A DNA stretch of 64,000 bases from Phycisphaerales bacterium (GTDB taxonomy: Bacteria > Planctomycetota > Phycisphaerae > Phycisphaerales > UBA5793). The notes beneath the pieces were generated by a model. That model searched no databases, had not been told where the DNA came from, and saw only the letters and a list, made by a program, of their open reading frames with translations. This document shows positions 33,001 to 42,304 of this stretch, piece after piece; within the stretch, counting starts at the first letter, position 1, and each line of letters begins with the position of its first letter. Made by a program: the position numbers and the translations under genes. The stretch lies in the NCBI GenBank assembly GCA_020852515.1, contig JADZAS010000037.1, forward strand, positions 1 through 64,000, given 5' to 3'.

Positions 33001-33029
33001 TTGCATTTCGCGGCGAAACGTGTCACAAT
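33001..33029 (+). promoter_or_regulatory. Candidate sigma-70-like promoter
   Basis: TTGCAT at 33001-33006 and CACAAT at 33024-33029 are separated by 17 bases. This lies 40 bases before the ATG at 33069, directly after the terminator of the preceding gene, so the gene appears separately transcribed. Confidence 0.4.
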
Positions 33030-33068
33030 GGCGCCGAACCAAGGGTCTGAACACGAAGGGGAACCGAG

Positions 33069-33905
33069 ATGAACTTTTCGAATCGTCTGCTGCCCATCGC
33101 GGCGGGTGGCGCGTGGCTTGCGGCGGTGGCCGCCGTTGCCGCCGACACCATCACGTTCGACGAGCTGGGCCCGCAGCCGTGCGACTTTGCCCAGACGATG
33201 CCGCTGACGGATGAGTATGCCGCGCGAGGCGTGACGTTCGAGGGTCGCCAGCCGGGCGAAGGGGGGGCGATACTCGATGGCTGCAGCGGCTTTGGCGCAC
33301 AGCCGCGCAGCGGCGACAACTTTCTCGCGTTTGACATCTTCAGCAGTTACGCGACGCTGCCCGAGTTCGTGTACTTCGCCGGAGGGGCGACCCGCGTCGA
33401 GTGCTATGCGACCTCGCCGATGAACGGCGCGTTTATCCTCACGGCCTACGACGGCGCGAACAACGTTGTGGACATGGCCGATGTCACGCTGGTGGCGGGA
33501 ACGTGGTCGCGCATTGAAGTGAGCGGCGCGATCGATCACGTCCGCATGTCGTCGATCTCGTTTCTGGTGGCGGTGGATGATCTGTCGTGGGAAGCGCCGG
33601 GCGGATATCGCCTCGAAGTGACGGGCCAGTGTCCCGGCGCCGTGACGGTGTCATGGAGCGGCGCCACGCCGGGTCGTCGGCAGGGGCTGGTGTATGGCGA
33701 CCTGCCCGGCAGCACGACGATCCCCGGCGGGCCCTGCCGCGGAACCGTTCTGGGCATTCAGGGGCGCGTCCAGCTCGTGAGGGTGTTCGGGACGGGCGAT
33801 GGCGCGGGGTCGGTCCTGGGCATCATCAGCGCGGGCTGCGGCGGCCAACTGCAACTCGTCGAAACAAGTTCCTGCGACACGAGCAACGTGGCGGCGATTC
33901 CGTAG
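33069..33905 (+). CDS. Secreted protein with shared C-terminal domain (member 3)
   Basis: A 278-residue exported protein with a signal peptide (about residues 1-25, ending AAVAA). Its N-terminal domain is the same as member 1 (DTITFDELGPQPCDF...GVTFEG...VDDLSWE). The C-terminal domain, CPGAVTVSWSGATPGRRQGL to CDTSNVAAIP, keeps the four cysteines but has diverged from members 1 and 2. Members 1 and 3 are therefore full paralogues around an unrelated N-terminus in member 2. The ATG has GGGGAACCGAG upstream. A terminator follows. Confidence 0.75.
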   Translation: MNFSNRLLPIAAGGAWLAAVAAVAADTITFDELGPQPCDFAQTMPLTDEYAARGVTFEGRQPGEGGAILDGCSGFGAQPRSGDNFLAFDIFSSYATLPEFVYFAGGATRVECYATSPMNGAFILTAYDGANNVVDMADVTLVAGTWSRIEVSGAIDHVRMSSISFLVAVDDLSWEAPGGYRLEVTGQCPGAVTVSWSGATPGRRQGLVYGDLPGSTTIPGGPCRGTVLGIQGRVQLVRVFGTGDGAGSVLGIISAGCGGQLQLVETSSCDTSNVAAIP

Positions 33906-33932
33906 CGCTTCGTGGCAATCTGATTGGCAGTC

Positions 33933-33965
33933 AAAGCCCAGGCCACGCCTTGCCTGGGCTTTTCA
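33933..33965 (+). terminator. Rho-independent terminator
   Basis: Stem AAAGCCCAGGC (33933-33943) and GCCTGGGCTTT (33952-33962), 11 bp with an 8-base loop, followed by a short T-rich stretch. It closely resembles the terminator at 32938, so the two downstream regions are also paralogous. Confidence 0.85.
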
Positions 33966-33995
33966 TTGCGTTCAGAAACCGCACCACGCGGCCCA

Positions 33996-34001
33996 TACAC
34001 T
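33996..34001 (+). promoter_or_regulatory. Candidate -10 box for a leaderless or short-leader transcript (trpS)
   Basis: TACACT lies 10 bases before the ATG at 34012, and no Shine-Dalgarno is present. Confidence 0.35.
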
Positions 34002-34011
34002 TGCCGCGATT

Positions 34012-35082
34012 ATGACCAGCGACAGCTCATCCCGGCCGCGCATTCTCACCGGCGACACGCCGACCGGCCGCCTGCACCTTGGGCACTACGTCGGCAGCCT
34101 CGAGCGGCGCCTGGCCATGCAGGAGACGCACGACTGCTACTTCCTCGTCGCCAACGTGCACGCCATGACCACGCGCAGCGACAAGCCCGACGAGATCCGG
34201 GCCGACACGCTCGAAGTCCTGCGCGACTGGCTGGCGGTGGGCATGGACCCGGAGCGCAGCACGATGTTCGTGCAGAGCGAAGTGCCGGCGATCGCCGAAC
34301 TGACGTTCTTCTTCTCGATGCTGCTGGGCTTCGGGCGGGTGATGCGCAACCCGACGATCAAGGATGAGATCATCGTCAAGAACCTCGGCGACACCTATTC
34401 GTTCGGCTTCCTGCTCTACGCCGTGGGGCAGACGGCCGACATCCTCGCGTTCCGGCCCGAAGCGGTGCCGGTGGGCGAAGACCAGGTGGCGCACATCGAG
34501 ATGACGCGCGAGGTCGCGCGGCGGTTCAACCAGGTGTACTGCGGCGTTTCGGACCAGGTCGCCGACGAGGAGCACCTTGCAGCCGGTGGGCTGTTCCCGA
34601 TTCCGCGAGCCGACGTCGGCCGCGTCGGCCGGCTCGTGGGCACCGACGGTGTGAACAAGATGAGCAAGTCGCTGGGCAACGCGATCTACCTCTCGGACAC
34701 GGCCAAGGAAGTGCAGAAGAAGGTCAACAAGATATTCACCGGCCGGCAGAGCGCGACCGACCCGGGCGATCCGAACAACGTGCTCTTCCAGTATTTCGAC
34801 GCTTTTCACGGCGACAAGAGCCGCGTGGCGGAGCTGCGCGAGCAGTATGCCGCGGGCAAGGTCGGCGACGGCGACGTGAAACGGGAACTGGGCGAGACGA
34901 TCAACGCGCTGCTCGAACCCATCCGCCAGCGCCGGGCCCAGTATGAGGGGCAGGATCAGAAGATCCTCGAGATCATCCGCGCCGGCTGCGCCAAGGCCAA
35001 TAACACGGCCGAGCAGACGCTCGCGGCCGCCAAGAAGGCGATGCGGATGCACTTCGGCGAGCGGTCGTTCTCTTATCGGTAA
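34012..35082 (+). CDS. trpS: Tryptophan--tRNA ligase
   Basis: A 356-residue class I aminoacyl-tRNA synthetase. The HIGH-type motif is PTGRLHLGHYVG (residues 17-28 region) and the KMSKS loop is GVNKMSKSLGN. The segment MLLGFGRVMRNPTIKDEI and the GQTADIL block are typical of TrpRS and bind tryptophan. Length is normal (330-350). It charges tRNA-Trp. The start gives an eight-residue Ser-rich extension before the conserved RILTGDTPTG. Confidence 0.95.
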   Translation: MTSDSSSRPRILTGDTPTGRLHLGHYVGSLERRLAMQETHDCYFLVANVHAMTTRSDKPDEIRADTLEVLRDWLAVGMDPERSTMFVQSEVPAIAELTFFFSMLLGFGRVMRNPTIKDEIIVKNLGDTYSFGFLLYAVGQTADILAFRPEAVPVGEDQVAHIEMTREVARRFNQVYCGVSDQVADEEHLAAGGLFPIPRADVGRVGRLVGTDGVNKMSKSLGNAIYLSDTAKEVQKKVNKIFTGRQSATDPGDPNNVLFQYFDAFHGDKSRVAELREQYAAGKVGDGDVKRELGETINALLEPIRQRRAQYEGQDQKILEIIRAGCAKANNTAEQTLAAAKKAMRMHFGERSFSYR

Positions 35083-35186
35083 GGCCCGCACAGACGGGAC
35101 CAGTTGCCCGGACTCCCGCGCCTGGCGGTTGATGCCCGGGCGGCGTTGCGCCGATGAAACCAACGGTTATCCGTTACTGCGCCGCC

Positions 35187-36230
35187 ATGAACCGCTGCAC
35201 CACCTACGCGCGCTTTTCCGCTTGGCGCCTGCTCGCAGGCGGCGCTGTCATTGCTCTTACGGCCGGGGCGGCGCTGGCTCAGAACGGCCTGCCCGTCTTC
35301 GAGACGCGCTATGCGTTGAGCTACGAGTTCCCGCCTGAGAGCATTGAGGTTCTGCCCGGCGCGTTTCGCACGTCGATCACCGGTTCGGAGAAAATCCAGC
35401 GTGACGAGCGCGAGACGACGATGCGCTACGACGGCTCGCTGGGCTTCACGCTGGCGGCGCGGCCGCTGACATCCAGCGACAACCTGCCGCAAGGCGCGGT
35501 CGATCTGTACGTGCGGCTCACCGACGTTGAAATGCGCTGCCGCGCCGGCCGGGGCTCGTATTCGATCATCGTCAATGGCGAAGGCCTGCGCGAGGTGCGG
35601 CCGATGTCGGGCGAGACGCGCTTCGGGCCGCACGATCAGTACGTCGGTTCGCACACGGTTTCGAGCCTGCTGGCCAAGCCGAGCACGCTGCGGTTCTCGA
35701 ATGGCGCGCTGCTGGCCGCCCCGGCCGAATCGCCGATGCTCTCGACGCTCGAGTGCTCGTGGATGTACACCGGCATCACCTCGATCCTGCCGCCGCTGCC
35801 CTCGAAGGGCATCGTGCCGGGGCAGACCTGGACAGCCGGCATGCCCGTGCGCCTTTCGGTGTTCGGCCAGCCCCAGATCATCCGCTTCGATCTCAAGTTC
35901 GAGGAATACAACGAGAGTACGCACGTCGCTCGGGTGTCGTGGAAGGCGAACCTCGTCAACACGTCCGTCATGCCCGCGGCGGGAATCCACCACGTCGGTC
36001 AGGACGCCGTGGCCAGCGGGCTGATCTCCGGCGAGGTGCGCTTGCACGTGGACAGCGGCACCGTGCTGGGCAGCACCATGAGCGTGGACCTGGACATCAG
36101 GCACATCAAGTCATCCAAGACGACGGTTCACTGCGACCTGAAGTACGTCCTGGAGAATCTCGATCTGGCCCAGGCCGGGCAGCCATCGCTTTCGACCGCC
36201 GGGCCGGAGGAGATGGGCGGACAGCCCTGA
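35187..36230 (+). CDS. Secreted protein of unknown function
   Basis: A 347-residue exported protein. The signal peptide from the ATG at 35187 is about 31 residues and ends GAALA|QNG. The longer ATG at 35154 adds 11 residues, and neither start has a clear ribosome-binding site. The mature part is beta-rich with alternating hydrophobic residues, contains three or four Cys, and has no motif I recognise. Repeated phrases such as FEEYNESTHVARVSWKANL suggest a beta-barrel or two-domain beta-sandwich. No partner is evident. Confidence 0.65.
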   Translation: MNRCTTYARFSAWRLLAGGAVIALTAGAALAQNGLPVFETRYALSYEFPPESIEVLPGAFRTSITGSEKIQRDERETTMRYDGSLGFTLAARPLTSSDNLPQGAVDLYVRLTDVEMRCRAGRGSYSIIVNGEGLREVRPMSGETRFGPHDQYVGSHTVSSLLAKPSTLRFSNGALLAAPAESPMLSTLECSWMYTGITSILPPLPSKGIVPGQTWTAGMPVRLSVFGQPQIIRFDLKFEEYNESTHVARVSWKANLVNTSVMPAAGIHHVGQDAVASGLISGEVRLHVDSGTVLGSTMSVDLDIRHIKSSKTTVHCDLKYVLENLDLAQAGQPSLSTAGPEEMGGQP

Positions 36231-36397
36231 GCCGGGGGGCGGGCCCGGTGCGGCCGATCGGCCGGCGGGGCCTCGCGTACCATTTGGCGTCGGGCGGGAG
36301 TGGCTCGGACGAGGGCCGGGCTCGACGGGGGAGCGCCAAGCGCTGCCGCCTGCGTGTCTGAGGGGCTTTGCAGGGCTCCGGAAAGGGACGGCCTGAC

Positions 36398-38248
36398 GTG
36401 TGTGGAATCGTCGCCTACATCGGCTCCAAGCCGGCGCTGCCCATCCTGATGGAGGGGCTCAAGCGTCTCGAATACCGCGGCTATGACTCGGCCGGGCTGG
36501 CCCTGATCAATGGCGGCCTGCGGGTGGTCCGCTCGGTGGGTCGCGTGAGCGTGCTCGAAGAGAAGGTCCGCAAGGAAAAGGGCCTGGATGGCACGCTGGG
36601 TATCGCCCACACCCGCTGGGCCACGCACGGCGTCCCCTCCGACTCCAACGCCCACCCGCACCGCGACGACCCCAAGCCGCGCGGCCACGGCATCGCCATC
36701 ATCCACAACGGCATCATCGAGAACTACGCAAGCCTGCGCACCTGGCTCGAAGAGAAGGGGCACACCTTCACCTCCGACACCGACACCGAAGTCCTGTGCA
36801 TGCTCATCTCTGAATTGTACGACAAGGACAGCGGCATGACGCTGGAGCGCGCCGTGCAGGCGGCGCTGCGCGAGGTGACGGGCGCCTACGCCATCGCCGT
36901 CATCTGCGAGGAGGAGCCTGATGTGCTCGTCTGCGCGCGAAAGGGTTCGCCGCTGATGATCGGCGTGGGGCAGGGTGAGTACATCGTGGCCTCAGACGGC
37001 AACGCGATCGTGGCGCACACGACGCAGGCGTTCGCGCTCGAAGATTACCAGGTGGCCCGGCTGTCGCGCGACGGTTTCCGCACGACCACGCTGGATGACG
37101 TGCACGTCACGCCGCGCATCCAGGATCTGGAGATCGAGCTGCAGGAGATCGAACTCGGCGACCACGAACACTTCATGCTCAAGGAGATCTTCGAGCAGCC
37201 CAACGCGCTGCGCAACACGCTGCGCGGGCGCACCGATTCGCGCGAGGGGCGCGTCGTGCTCGGCGGGATCGCTGAATATGCGCGCGAGCTCGTCAAGGCG
37301 CGGCGGTTCATCCTGCTGGGCCAGGGAACGGCGCTGCACGCGGCGATGATCGGCGATTACCTGCTCGAAGACCTCGCCAAGATTCCGGCCGAAGTCGAAT
37401 ACTCCAGCGAGTTCCGCTATCGCAATCCCATCATCGAAGATGGTTCGGTGGTCATCGCCGTCAGCCAGTCGGGTGAGACGGCCGACACGCTGGCGGCGCT
37501 GAGCGAAGCGCGTGACCGCGGCGCGCTGACGCTGGGCATCGTCAACGTGGTGGGTTCGTCGATCGCGCGCGGCACGGACGCGGGGGTGTACTTGCGCGTG
37601 GGGCCGGAGATTGGCGTGGCGTCCACCAAGGCGTTCCTGGGGCAGGTGATGGCGCTGACGCTGCTGGCGCTGTTCATCGGGCGGCGGCGGTTCCTTTCGG
37701 CCGACCAGGTGAGCCAGTACCTGGCCGAACTCGAAGCGACGCCGGACCGGATTGAGAAGATTCTCGGCCAGTCGGAGGCGATCCGGGACGTGACGGCCAA
37801 GTACATCGACCGCGAGAACTGGCTGTTCCTGGGCCGGGGGCACAATTACCCTGTAGCGCTCGAAGGCGCGCTGAAACTGAAGGAGATCAGTTACATCCAC
37901 GCCGAGGGCATGCCGGCGGCGGAGATGAAGCACGGCCCGATCGCGCTGATCAACGACGGCATGCCGTGCGTCTTCGTCGCCACGCGCAACAGCCAGTACG
38001 ACAAGATCGTGACGAACATCCAGCAGGTGCGCAGCCGCGGCGGCCGGGTGATCGCCGTGGCCACGGAAGGGGACAAGGCGATCCGCCAGCACGCCGACGA
38101 GGTGTTCTACGTGCCCGACATGCCCGAGCCGATGCAGCCGCTGGTGACCGCGGTTCCGCTGCAACTGCTGGCGTACCACGCGGCGGTGCTGCGCGGCCAC
38201 GATGTGGACAAGCCGCGGAACCTGGCCAAGAGCGTGACCGTCGAATAA
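36398..38248 (+). CDS. glmS: Glutamine--fructose-6-phosphate aminotransferase
   Basis: A 616-residue GlmS, which makes glucosamine-6-phosphate from fructose-6-phosphate and glutamine for cell-wall sugars. The GTG start at 36398 is certain because the next codon is the catalytic Cys (VCGIVAYIG), which must be N-terminal after Met removal. The N-terminal glutaminase domain has HTRWATHGVPSDSNAHPH. Two SIS domains follow (ALHAAMIGDYLLEDLAKIPA and VSQSGETADTLAAL) and the end is LAKSVTVE, as usual. No glmS ribozyme was recognised in the 167 bases upstream. Confidence 0.96.
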   Translation: MCGIVAYIGSKPALPILMEGLKRLEYRGYDSAGLALINGGLRVVRSVGRVSVLEEKVRKEKGLDGTLGIAHTRWATHGVPSDSNAHPHRDDPKPRGHGIAIIHNGIIENYASLRTWLEEKGHTFTSDTDTEVLCMLISELYDKDSGMTLERAVQAALREVTGAYAIAVICEEEPDVLVCARKGSPLMIGVGQGEYIVASDGNAIVAHTTQAFALEDYQVARLSRDGFRTTTLDDVHVTPRIQDLEIELQEIELGDHEHFMLKEIFEQPNALRNTLRGRTDSREGRVVLGGIAEYARELVKARRFILLGQGTALHAAMIGDYLLEDLAKIPAEVEYSSEFRYRNPIIEDGSVVIAVSQSGETADTLAALSEARDRGALTLGIVNVVGSSIARGTDAGVYLRVGPEIGVASTKAFLGQVMALTLLALFIGRRRFLSADQVSQYLAELEATPDRIEKILGQSEAIRDVTAKYIDRENWLFLGRGHNYPVALEGALKLKEISYIHAEGMPAAEMKHGPIALINDGMPCVFVATRNSQYDKIVTNIQQVRSRGGRVIAVATEGDKAIRQHADEVFYVPDMPEPMQPLVTAVPLQLLAYHAAVLRGHDVDKPRNLAKSVTVE

Positions 38249-38359
38249 GCCTGCAAGTCAGCGAAATCCCCGTATCCCGGAGCCGGCGGCGGCGCTACAA
38301 CCGCCCGCGTCGGCCTACGCTATTGGCGTTTTCCACGACGCACGGGGAGCAGCAGTCCG

Positions 38360-39409
38360 TTGTACAGCCGGCTGATCCGAAACTGGGAGGTGCGCCTCGC
38401 GCACCGTTATGGCCGCGACCACGTGCCGCTGCCATTTCGCGTGGGTGCGGACTGGTGGAGCGATGAGTTTCCATCCATCGCCGACGAAGACGATCTCGAT
38501 GGCCTCATGGCGGTCGCGGATGAGTGGACCATTGACCCGGAGCGGTTCCTTCCCCGTTTCGAGGGCGATGTTCCCTTCACGGTAAAGGAAGGGCTGATTG
38601 AGTACCCGAGCCGGGGCGTGACCAGCGAGGTTCGCAACCGCACCGGCTACATCGCCTACCGGCCGCTGCGCAAGGGCTGCCCCATGGTGCTGGCCGTGCC
38701 GGCGTGGAACACCGAGCGATGGAAACTCAAGACGCTGCTGCCCAGCGTGCGGCAGTGCGGCTTTGGCGGGGCGTCGCTGAGCCTGCCCTACCAGGACGAG
38801 CGCCAGCCCGAGAACTGGAAATACGCCCAGGCGCTCATTTGCTCGGACCTCGGCCGAACCATGCGCTCGATGCAGCAGAGCGTGCTCGACACGATGGATG
38901 CGGTGAGCATTCTGCGCCAACTCGGGCACGAGCGAATCGTGCTGGTGGGCTTCAGCGTGGGCTCGGCGGTGGTGAACATGCTCGACGCATTTGATCCCCG
39001 GCCGACGGGCGTCATCTGCGTGCTGTGCGGCGACAACTTTGCCCAGTGCGTGATGCAGGGCATCTCGACGCGCCACGTGCGCAAGGCGGTCGAGCCCCAC
39101 ATCGACATGGAGCGCCTGCACCGGGTCTGGCGGCCGCTCTCGGCGTCTACGTACGTGCACCGGCTGCGCGACATGTCGCGCCCGCAGCGCATCATGCTCA
39201 CCTCGCGCTATGACTTCACGTTTCCGGTCGAGACGGGCCGGCGGCTGCGGTCGCAGTTCGAGGAGCACGAGGTGCCGCACGAGTGGCGGGAGATGGGCTG
39301 CGGGCATTACACGCTCTCGTGCGCCCCGTTTTCGCTGCGGTTCCTGATATGGCTCAAGACGAAATTGCGGCAGGCGGCGGCATTACCGGACGCGCCCGCG
39401 AGGGTCTGA
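38360..39409 (+). CDS. Alpha/beta-hydrolase-fold protein
   Basis: A 349-residue protein starting at TTG 38360, with GGGGAG upstream. The hydrolase fold is shown by the nucleophile elbow VLVGFSVGSAV (GxSxG), an Asp-containing segment after strand 7 (TSRYDFTFPVE) and a late His (MGCGHYTLS), so the catalytic triad is complete. The N-terminal 100 residues (DWWSDEFPSIADEDD...) are specific to this subfamily. It resembles the ABHD18-type group, but that is a weak guess. It has no signal peptide. Esterase or lipase activity is inferred. Confidence 0.7.
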   Translation: MYSRLIRNWEVRLAHRYGRDHVPLPFRVGADWWSDEFPSIADEDDLDGLMAVADEWTIDPERFLPRFEGDVPFTVKEGLIEYPSRGVTSEVRNRTGYIAYRPLRKGCPMVLAVPAWNTERWKLKTLLPSVRQCGFGGASLSLPYQDERQPENWKYAQALICSDLGRTMRSMQQSVLDTMDAVSILRQLGHERIVLVGFSVGSAVVNMLDAFDPRPTGVICVLCGDNFAQCVMQGISTRHVRKAVEPHIDMERLHRVWRPLSASTYVHRLRDMSRPQRIMLTSRYDFTFPVETGRRLRSQFEEHEVPHEWREMGCGHYTLSCAPFSLRFLIWLKTKLRQAAALPDAPARV

Positions 39410-39554
39410 CGGCGGCGCGGCCTGGCGCGGGCGGGGGCGACCGCACGCTCCAACTGGCGCTCAAGTGCGTGCCCCGAACGCCGATACTTCGAGAGAGGCC
39501 CGCGCGCTCGGCCGCGCGGGCTGCGGCGGTCCAGCACGCCAAAGGGGATGCTCC

Positions 39555-40445
39555 TTGCCGGCCAACCGACTTCGCAACGAACAGTGGCGACGCAGCCTCG
39601 AACAGATCTTCGAGCGCGGCGGCGGCCTCGAAATCTCCTTCCCGCGCGCGACAGGCGACGACGCCGGCGCGGAAGATGGCGCCACGTCCAATCTCATCTG
39701 GCGCGTGCGCATCCTCAGCCTGTGCGATGACGAGATCGTGCTCGAACAGCCCATGGCGCTGGGCGAGATGATGAATCTCGAAACAGGCGTCGAACTCGTC
39801 GTCGTCATGGCGGTCGGACAGAACCGCTGGATGTTCACGACGCGCGTGCTCGGTTCGGCGGAGTTCTCGCCCGTGCCGGGGCGGTCAGGCGGCGCGTTCC
39901 GCGTGGCCGTGCCCGAGAGCGTCGAGCGCTGCCGGCGGCGGAGCTTCTATCGCGTATCGACGACGCAACTCGTGCTGCCCAAAGTGACCTGCTGGCCACT
40001 GCTCAATCCGGATTCGGTCGTGCTCGCCGAGAAGACCAACGAGATGCGCGTGCTCGCATCGCAGAATCCCGCTGAGGATGAGACGTACGAGAACGTGGAT
40101 GAACATCTGACGATGCCCGAGGTGGGGCCGCCGTTCACGGCCACGCTGGCGAATATCGGCGGCGGGGGCATCGGCCTCGTCGTCGAGGCCGGCGATGCGC
40201 AGGCGCTGACGCGGCATCGCGTGTTCTGGCTGAGCATCGCGCTGCCGCCCGAGATCGCCGTGCCCCTGGCGGTGACGGCCAAACTGGTGCACACGCACAT
40301 CGACTCGAGCCAGAAGACGTACTGCGGTCTCGCGTTTGAGTTCGGCCACAATCGCAGCCACCAGAAGTTCATCGTGGACCAGATCCGCCGCTGCGTGACG
40401 ATCCAGCAGGAAGCCCAGTTGCGGCAACTGCGCAAGAGCGCCTAG
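39555..40445 (+). CDS. PilZ/YcgR-like putative c-di-GMP receptor
   Basis: A 296-residue cytoplasmic protein starting at TTG 39555 (AAAGGGGA six bases upstream). The N-terminal half (about residues 1-130) is a beta-domain of the YcgR/PilZN type. The second half contains the c-di-GMP-binding RxxxR motif (CRRRSFYRVS) and the paired loop TLANIGGGGIGL, where a Gly replaces the serine of the standard (D/N)xSxxG motif. An unusual 35-residue acidic insertion lies between them (EDETYENVDEH). It may sense c-di-GMP and control motility or adhesion, but binding is uncertain because of the changed loop. Confidence 0.65.
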   Translation: MPANRLRNEQWRRSLEQIFERGGGLEISFPRATGDDAGAEDGATSNLIWRVRILSLCDDEIVLEQPMALGEMMNLETGVELVVVMAVGQNRWMFTTRVLGSAEFSPVPGRSGGAFRVAVPESVERCRRRSFYRVSTTQLVLPKVTCWPLLNPDSVVLAEKTNEMRVLASQNPAEDETYENVDEHLTMPEVGPPFTATLANIGGGGIGLVVEAGDAQALTRHRVFWLSIALPPEIAVPLAVTAKLVHTHIDSSQKTYCGLAFEFGHNRSHQKFIVDQIRRCVTIQQEAQLRQLRKSA

Positions 40446-40509
40446 GGCGCGCACCGTCGTTCCCGCGCGCGGGTGTGCACGCTGTATCAGTTGCATTCAA
40501 ACACATAAT

Positions 40510-40580
40510 ACGGCCGGCTGCACGTTCGTGGATGCCTGCCTGCGCAGGCATGACGGTGCGGGCGCACCTGTAGGCAGCGG
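40510..40580 (+). repeat. Dispersed palindromic repeat, third copy
   Basis: GCACGTTCGTGG precedes the hairpin ATGCCTGC (40532-40539) and GCAGGCAT (40544-40551), followed by GACGGTGCGGGCGCACCTGT. The flanks match 13826-13903, but the nested inner hairpin of that copy is absent. Confidence 0.75.
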
Positions 40581-40685
40581 GCCCTCACCGGCGCGGGCTC
40601 GTCTTTGCCTCCGGGCTCGCCCGGGAATGACGCCACGCGCGGCTGGCCGCTATCATCCCCGCCTGCCAGCGGAGGATTTCGCATC

Positions 40686-42083
40686 ATGGATCGGACGCTC
40701 ATTGCCGACGCGTTTCAGAGCGGCCAGGTCGGCTCAAAAGTACGCATCAAGGGCTGGGTGCGCACGCGCCGCGACAGCAAGGCCGGGCTGAGCTTCGTGC
40801 ACGTGAGCGACGGCACGTGCTTTGACCCGATCCAGGTCGTGGCGCCCAGCAGTCTGTCCAACTACGACTCGGTCGTGCTCAAACTCACGACCGGCTGCAG
40901 CGTGGATTGCACGGGCACGCTCGCCGCGAGCCAGGGCAAGGGGCAGCGATTCGAGATCCAGGCCGAGTCGATCGAACTCCTCGGCGACGTGGAAGATCCG
41001 GACACCTATCCCATCAGCCCCAAGCAGCATTCGTTCGAGTACCTGCGCACCGTTGCGCACCTGCGGACGCGCACGAACACCTTTGGCGCCGTCGCGCGCG
41101 TGCGGCACCGCCTGGCGCAGGCGATTCACCAGTTCTTCGACGCGCGGCGGTTTCTCTGGGTGCACACGCCGATCATCACGGCTTCGGATGCCGAAGGGGC
41201 CGGCGAGATGTTCCGCGTGAGCACGCTCGATCTGCTCAACCTGCCGCGCCGGCCTGACGGGCACGTGGATTTCGAGCAGGACTTCTTCGGCCGCGAGTCG
41301 TTTCTCACCGTTTCGGGGCAATTGAACGTCGAGACCTACTGCTGCGCGCTGAGCAACGTCTATACCTTCGGCCCGACGTTCCGCGCCGAGAACAGCAACA
41401 CGGCCCGTCACCTGGCCGAGTTCTGGATGATTGAGCCGGAGATCGCCTTTGCCGATCTGCGCTATGACCGGCTGCTGGCGATCGATCTCATCAAGCACCT
41501 GCTGCGTACCGTGCTGGCGGACTGCGCCGATGACATGAAGTTCTTCGACGATCGCATCGAGAAGGGCATCATCGACGCGCTGCAGCACGTCATCGACTCG
41601 GAGTTCGTGCACCTCACCTACACCGACGCGGTGAAGGAACTGCAGGCCAGCGGCAAGAAGTTCGAGTACCCGGTCAACTGGGGCGACAACCTGCAGTCCG
41701 AGCACGAGCGCTACCTGTGCGAGCAGGTGCACAAGAAGCCGGTCGTGGTGACGGACTATCCCAAGGACATCAAGGCGTTTTACATGCGCCTCAACGACGA
41801 TGAGAAGACGGTGGCGGCGATGGATGTCCTCGTGCCGCGCATCGGCGAACTCGTCGGCGGCTCGCAGCGCGAAGAGCGGCTGGCGGTGCTCGACCGGCGG
41901 CTCGACGAGATGAAACTGCCCAAGGCGGGCTACTGGTGGTACCGCGACCTGCGCCGCTACGGCACCGTACCCCACGCGGGCTTCGGCCTGGGCTTCGAGC
42001 GCCTGCTCATGTACGTCACCGGCATGGCAAACATGCGCGATGTGATCCCGTTCCCGCGCGCGCCGCGGTTGGCGGAGTTCTAG
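40686..42083 (+). CDS. asnS: Asparagine--tRNA ligase
   Basis: A 465-residue class IIb aminoacyl-tRNA synthetase. The N-terminal OB-fold binds the anticodon ([20 protein letters not shown]). Class II motif 2 is [22 protein letters not shown], with the Asn/Ser/Asn pattern that marks AsnRS over AspRS. Motif 3 is [16 protein letters not shown]. The C-terminus ends [11 protein letters not shown], as usual. The ATG has GGAGGATTTCGC upstream. A TATCAT box 35 bases before the start may be its promoter. Confidence 0.96.
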   Translation: MDRTLIADAFQSGQVGSKVRIKGWVRTRRDSKAGLSFVHVSDGTCFDPIQVVAPSSLSNYDSVVLKLTTGCSVDCTGTLAASQGKGQRFEIQAESIELLGDVEDPDTYPISPKQHSFEYLRTVAHLRTRTNTFGAVARVRHRLAQAIHQFFDARRFLWVHTPIITASDAEGAGEMFRVSTLDLLNLPRRPDGHVDFEQDFFGRESFLTVSGQLNVETYCCALSNVYTFGPTFRAENSNTARHLAEFWMIEPEIAFADLRYDRLLAIDLIKHLLRTVLADCADDMKFFDDRIEKGIIDALQHVIDSEFVHLTYTDAVKELQASGKKFEYPVNWGDNLQSEHERYLCEQVHKKPVVVTDYPKDIKAFYMRLNDDEKTVAAMDVLVPRIGELVGGSQREERLAVLDRRLDEMKLPKAGYWWYRDLRRYGTVPHAGFGLGFERLLMYVTGMANMRDVIPFPRAPRLAEF

Positions 42084-42109
42084 ACCGAGTCAAAATCAGG
42101 GAGACGCGG

Positions 42110-42304
42110 GTGAAACGGCGGGATCTAGAACAGCATCTCCGGGATCATGACTGCGAGCGCGTCCGCCACGGTCGCCGGCACGACGTTTGGCACAACCCGA
42201 TGAATGATCGCGAATCGACCGTGCCTCGTCATCGGGAAATTGCGAATCCAACGGCGCGCGCGATCTGCCGGCAATTGGATATTCCTGTGCCCCGCGGTAT
42301 CTGA
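42110..42304 (+). CDS. hicA: HicA-family toxin
   Basis: A 64-residue protein from GTG 42110 with AGGGAG seven bases upstream. The sequence KRRDLEQHLRDHDCERVRHG through STVPRHREIANPTARAICRQ is a clear match to the double-stranded-RNA-binding-fold mRNA interferase HicA, which cleaves mRNA. The catalytic histidine is kept (GRRHDVW). Its partner hicB lies just downstream but on the opposite strand, so the two stop codons abut, which is unusual because hicAB is normally one operon. Confidence 0.82.
   Translation: MKRRDLEQHLRDHDCERVRHGRRHDVWHNPMNDRESTVPRHREIANPTARAICRQLDIPVPRGI

Noticed and set aside
36231-36397. A glmS-type riboswitch before glmS
   Set aside because: No conserved core or pseudoknot pairing could be recognised by eye.
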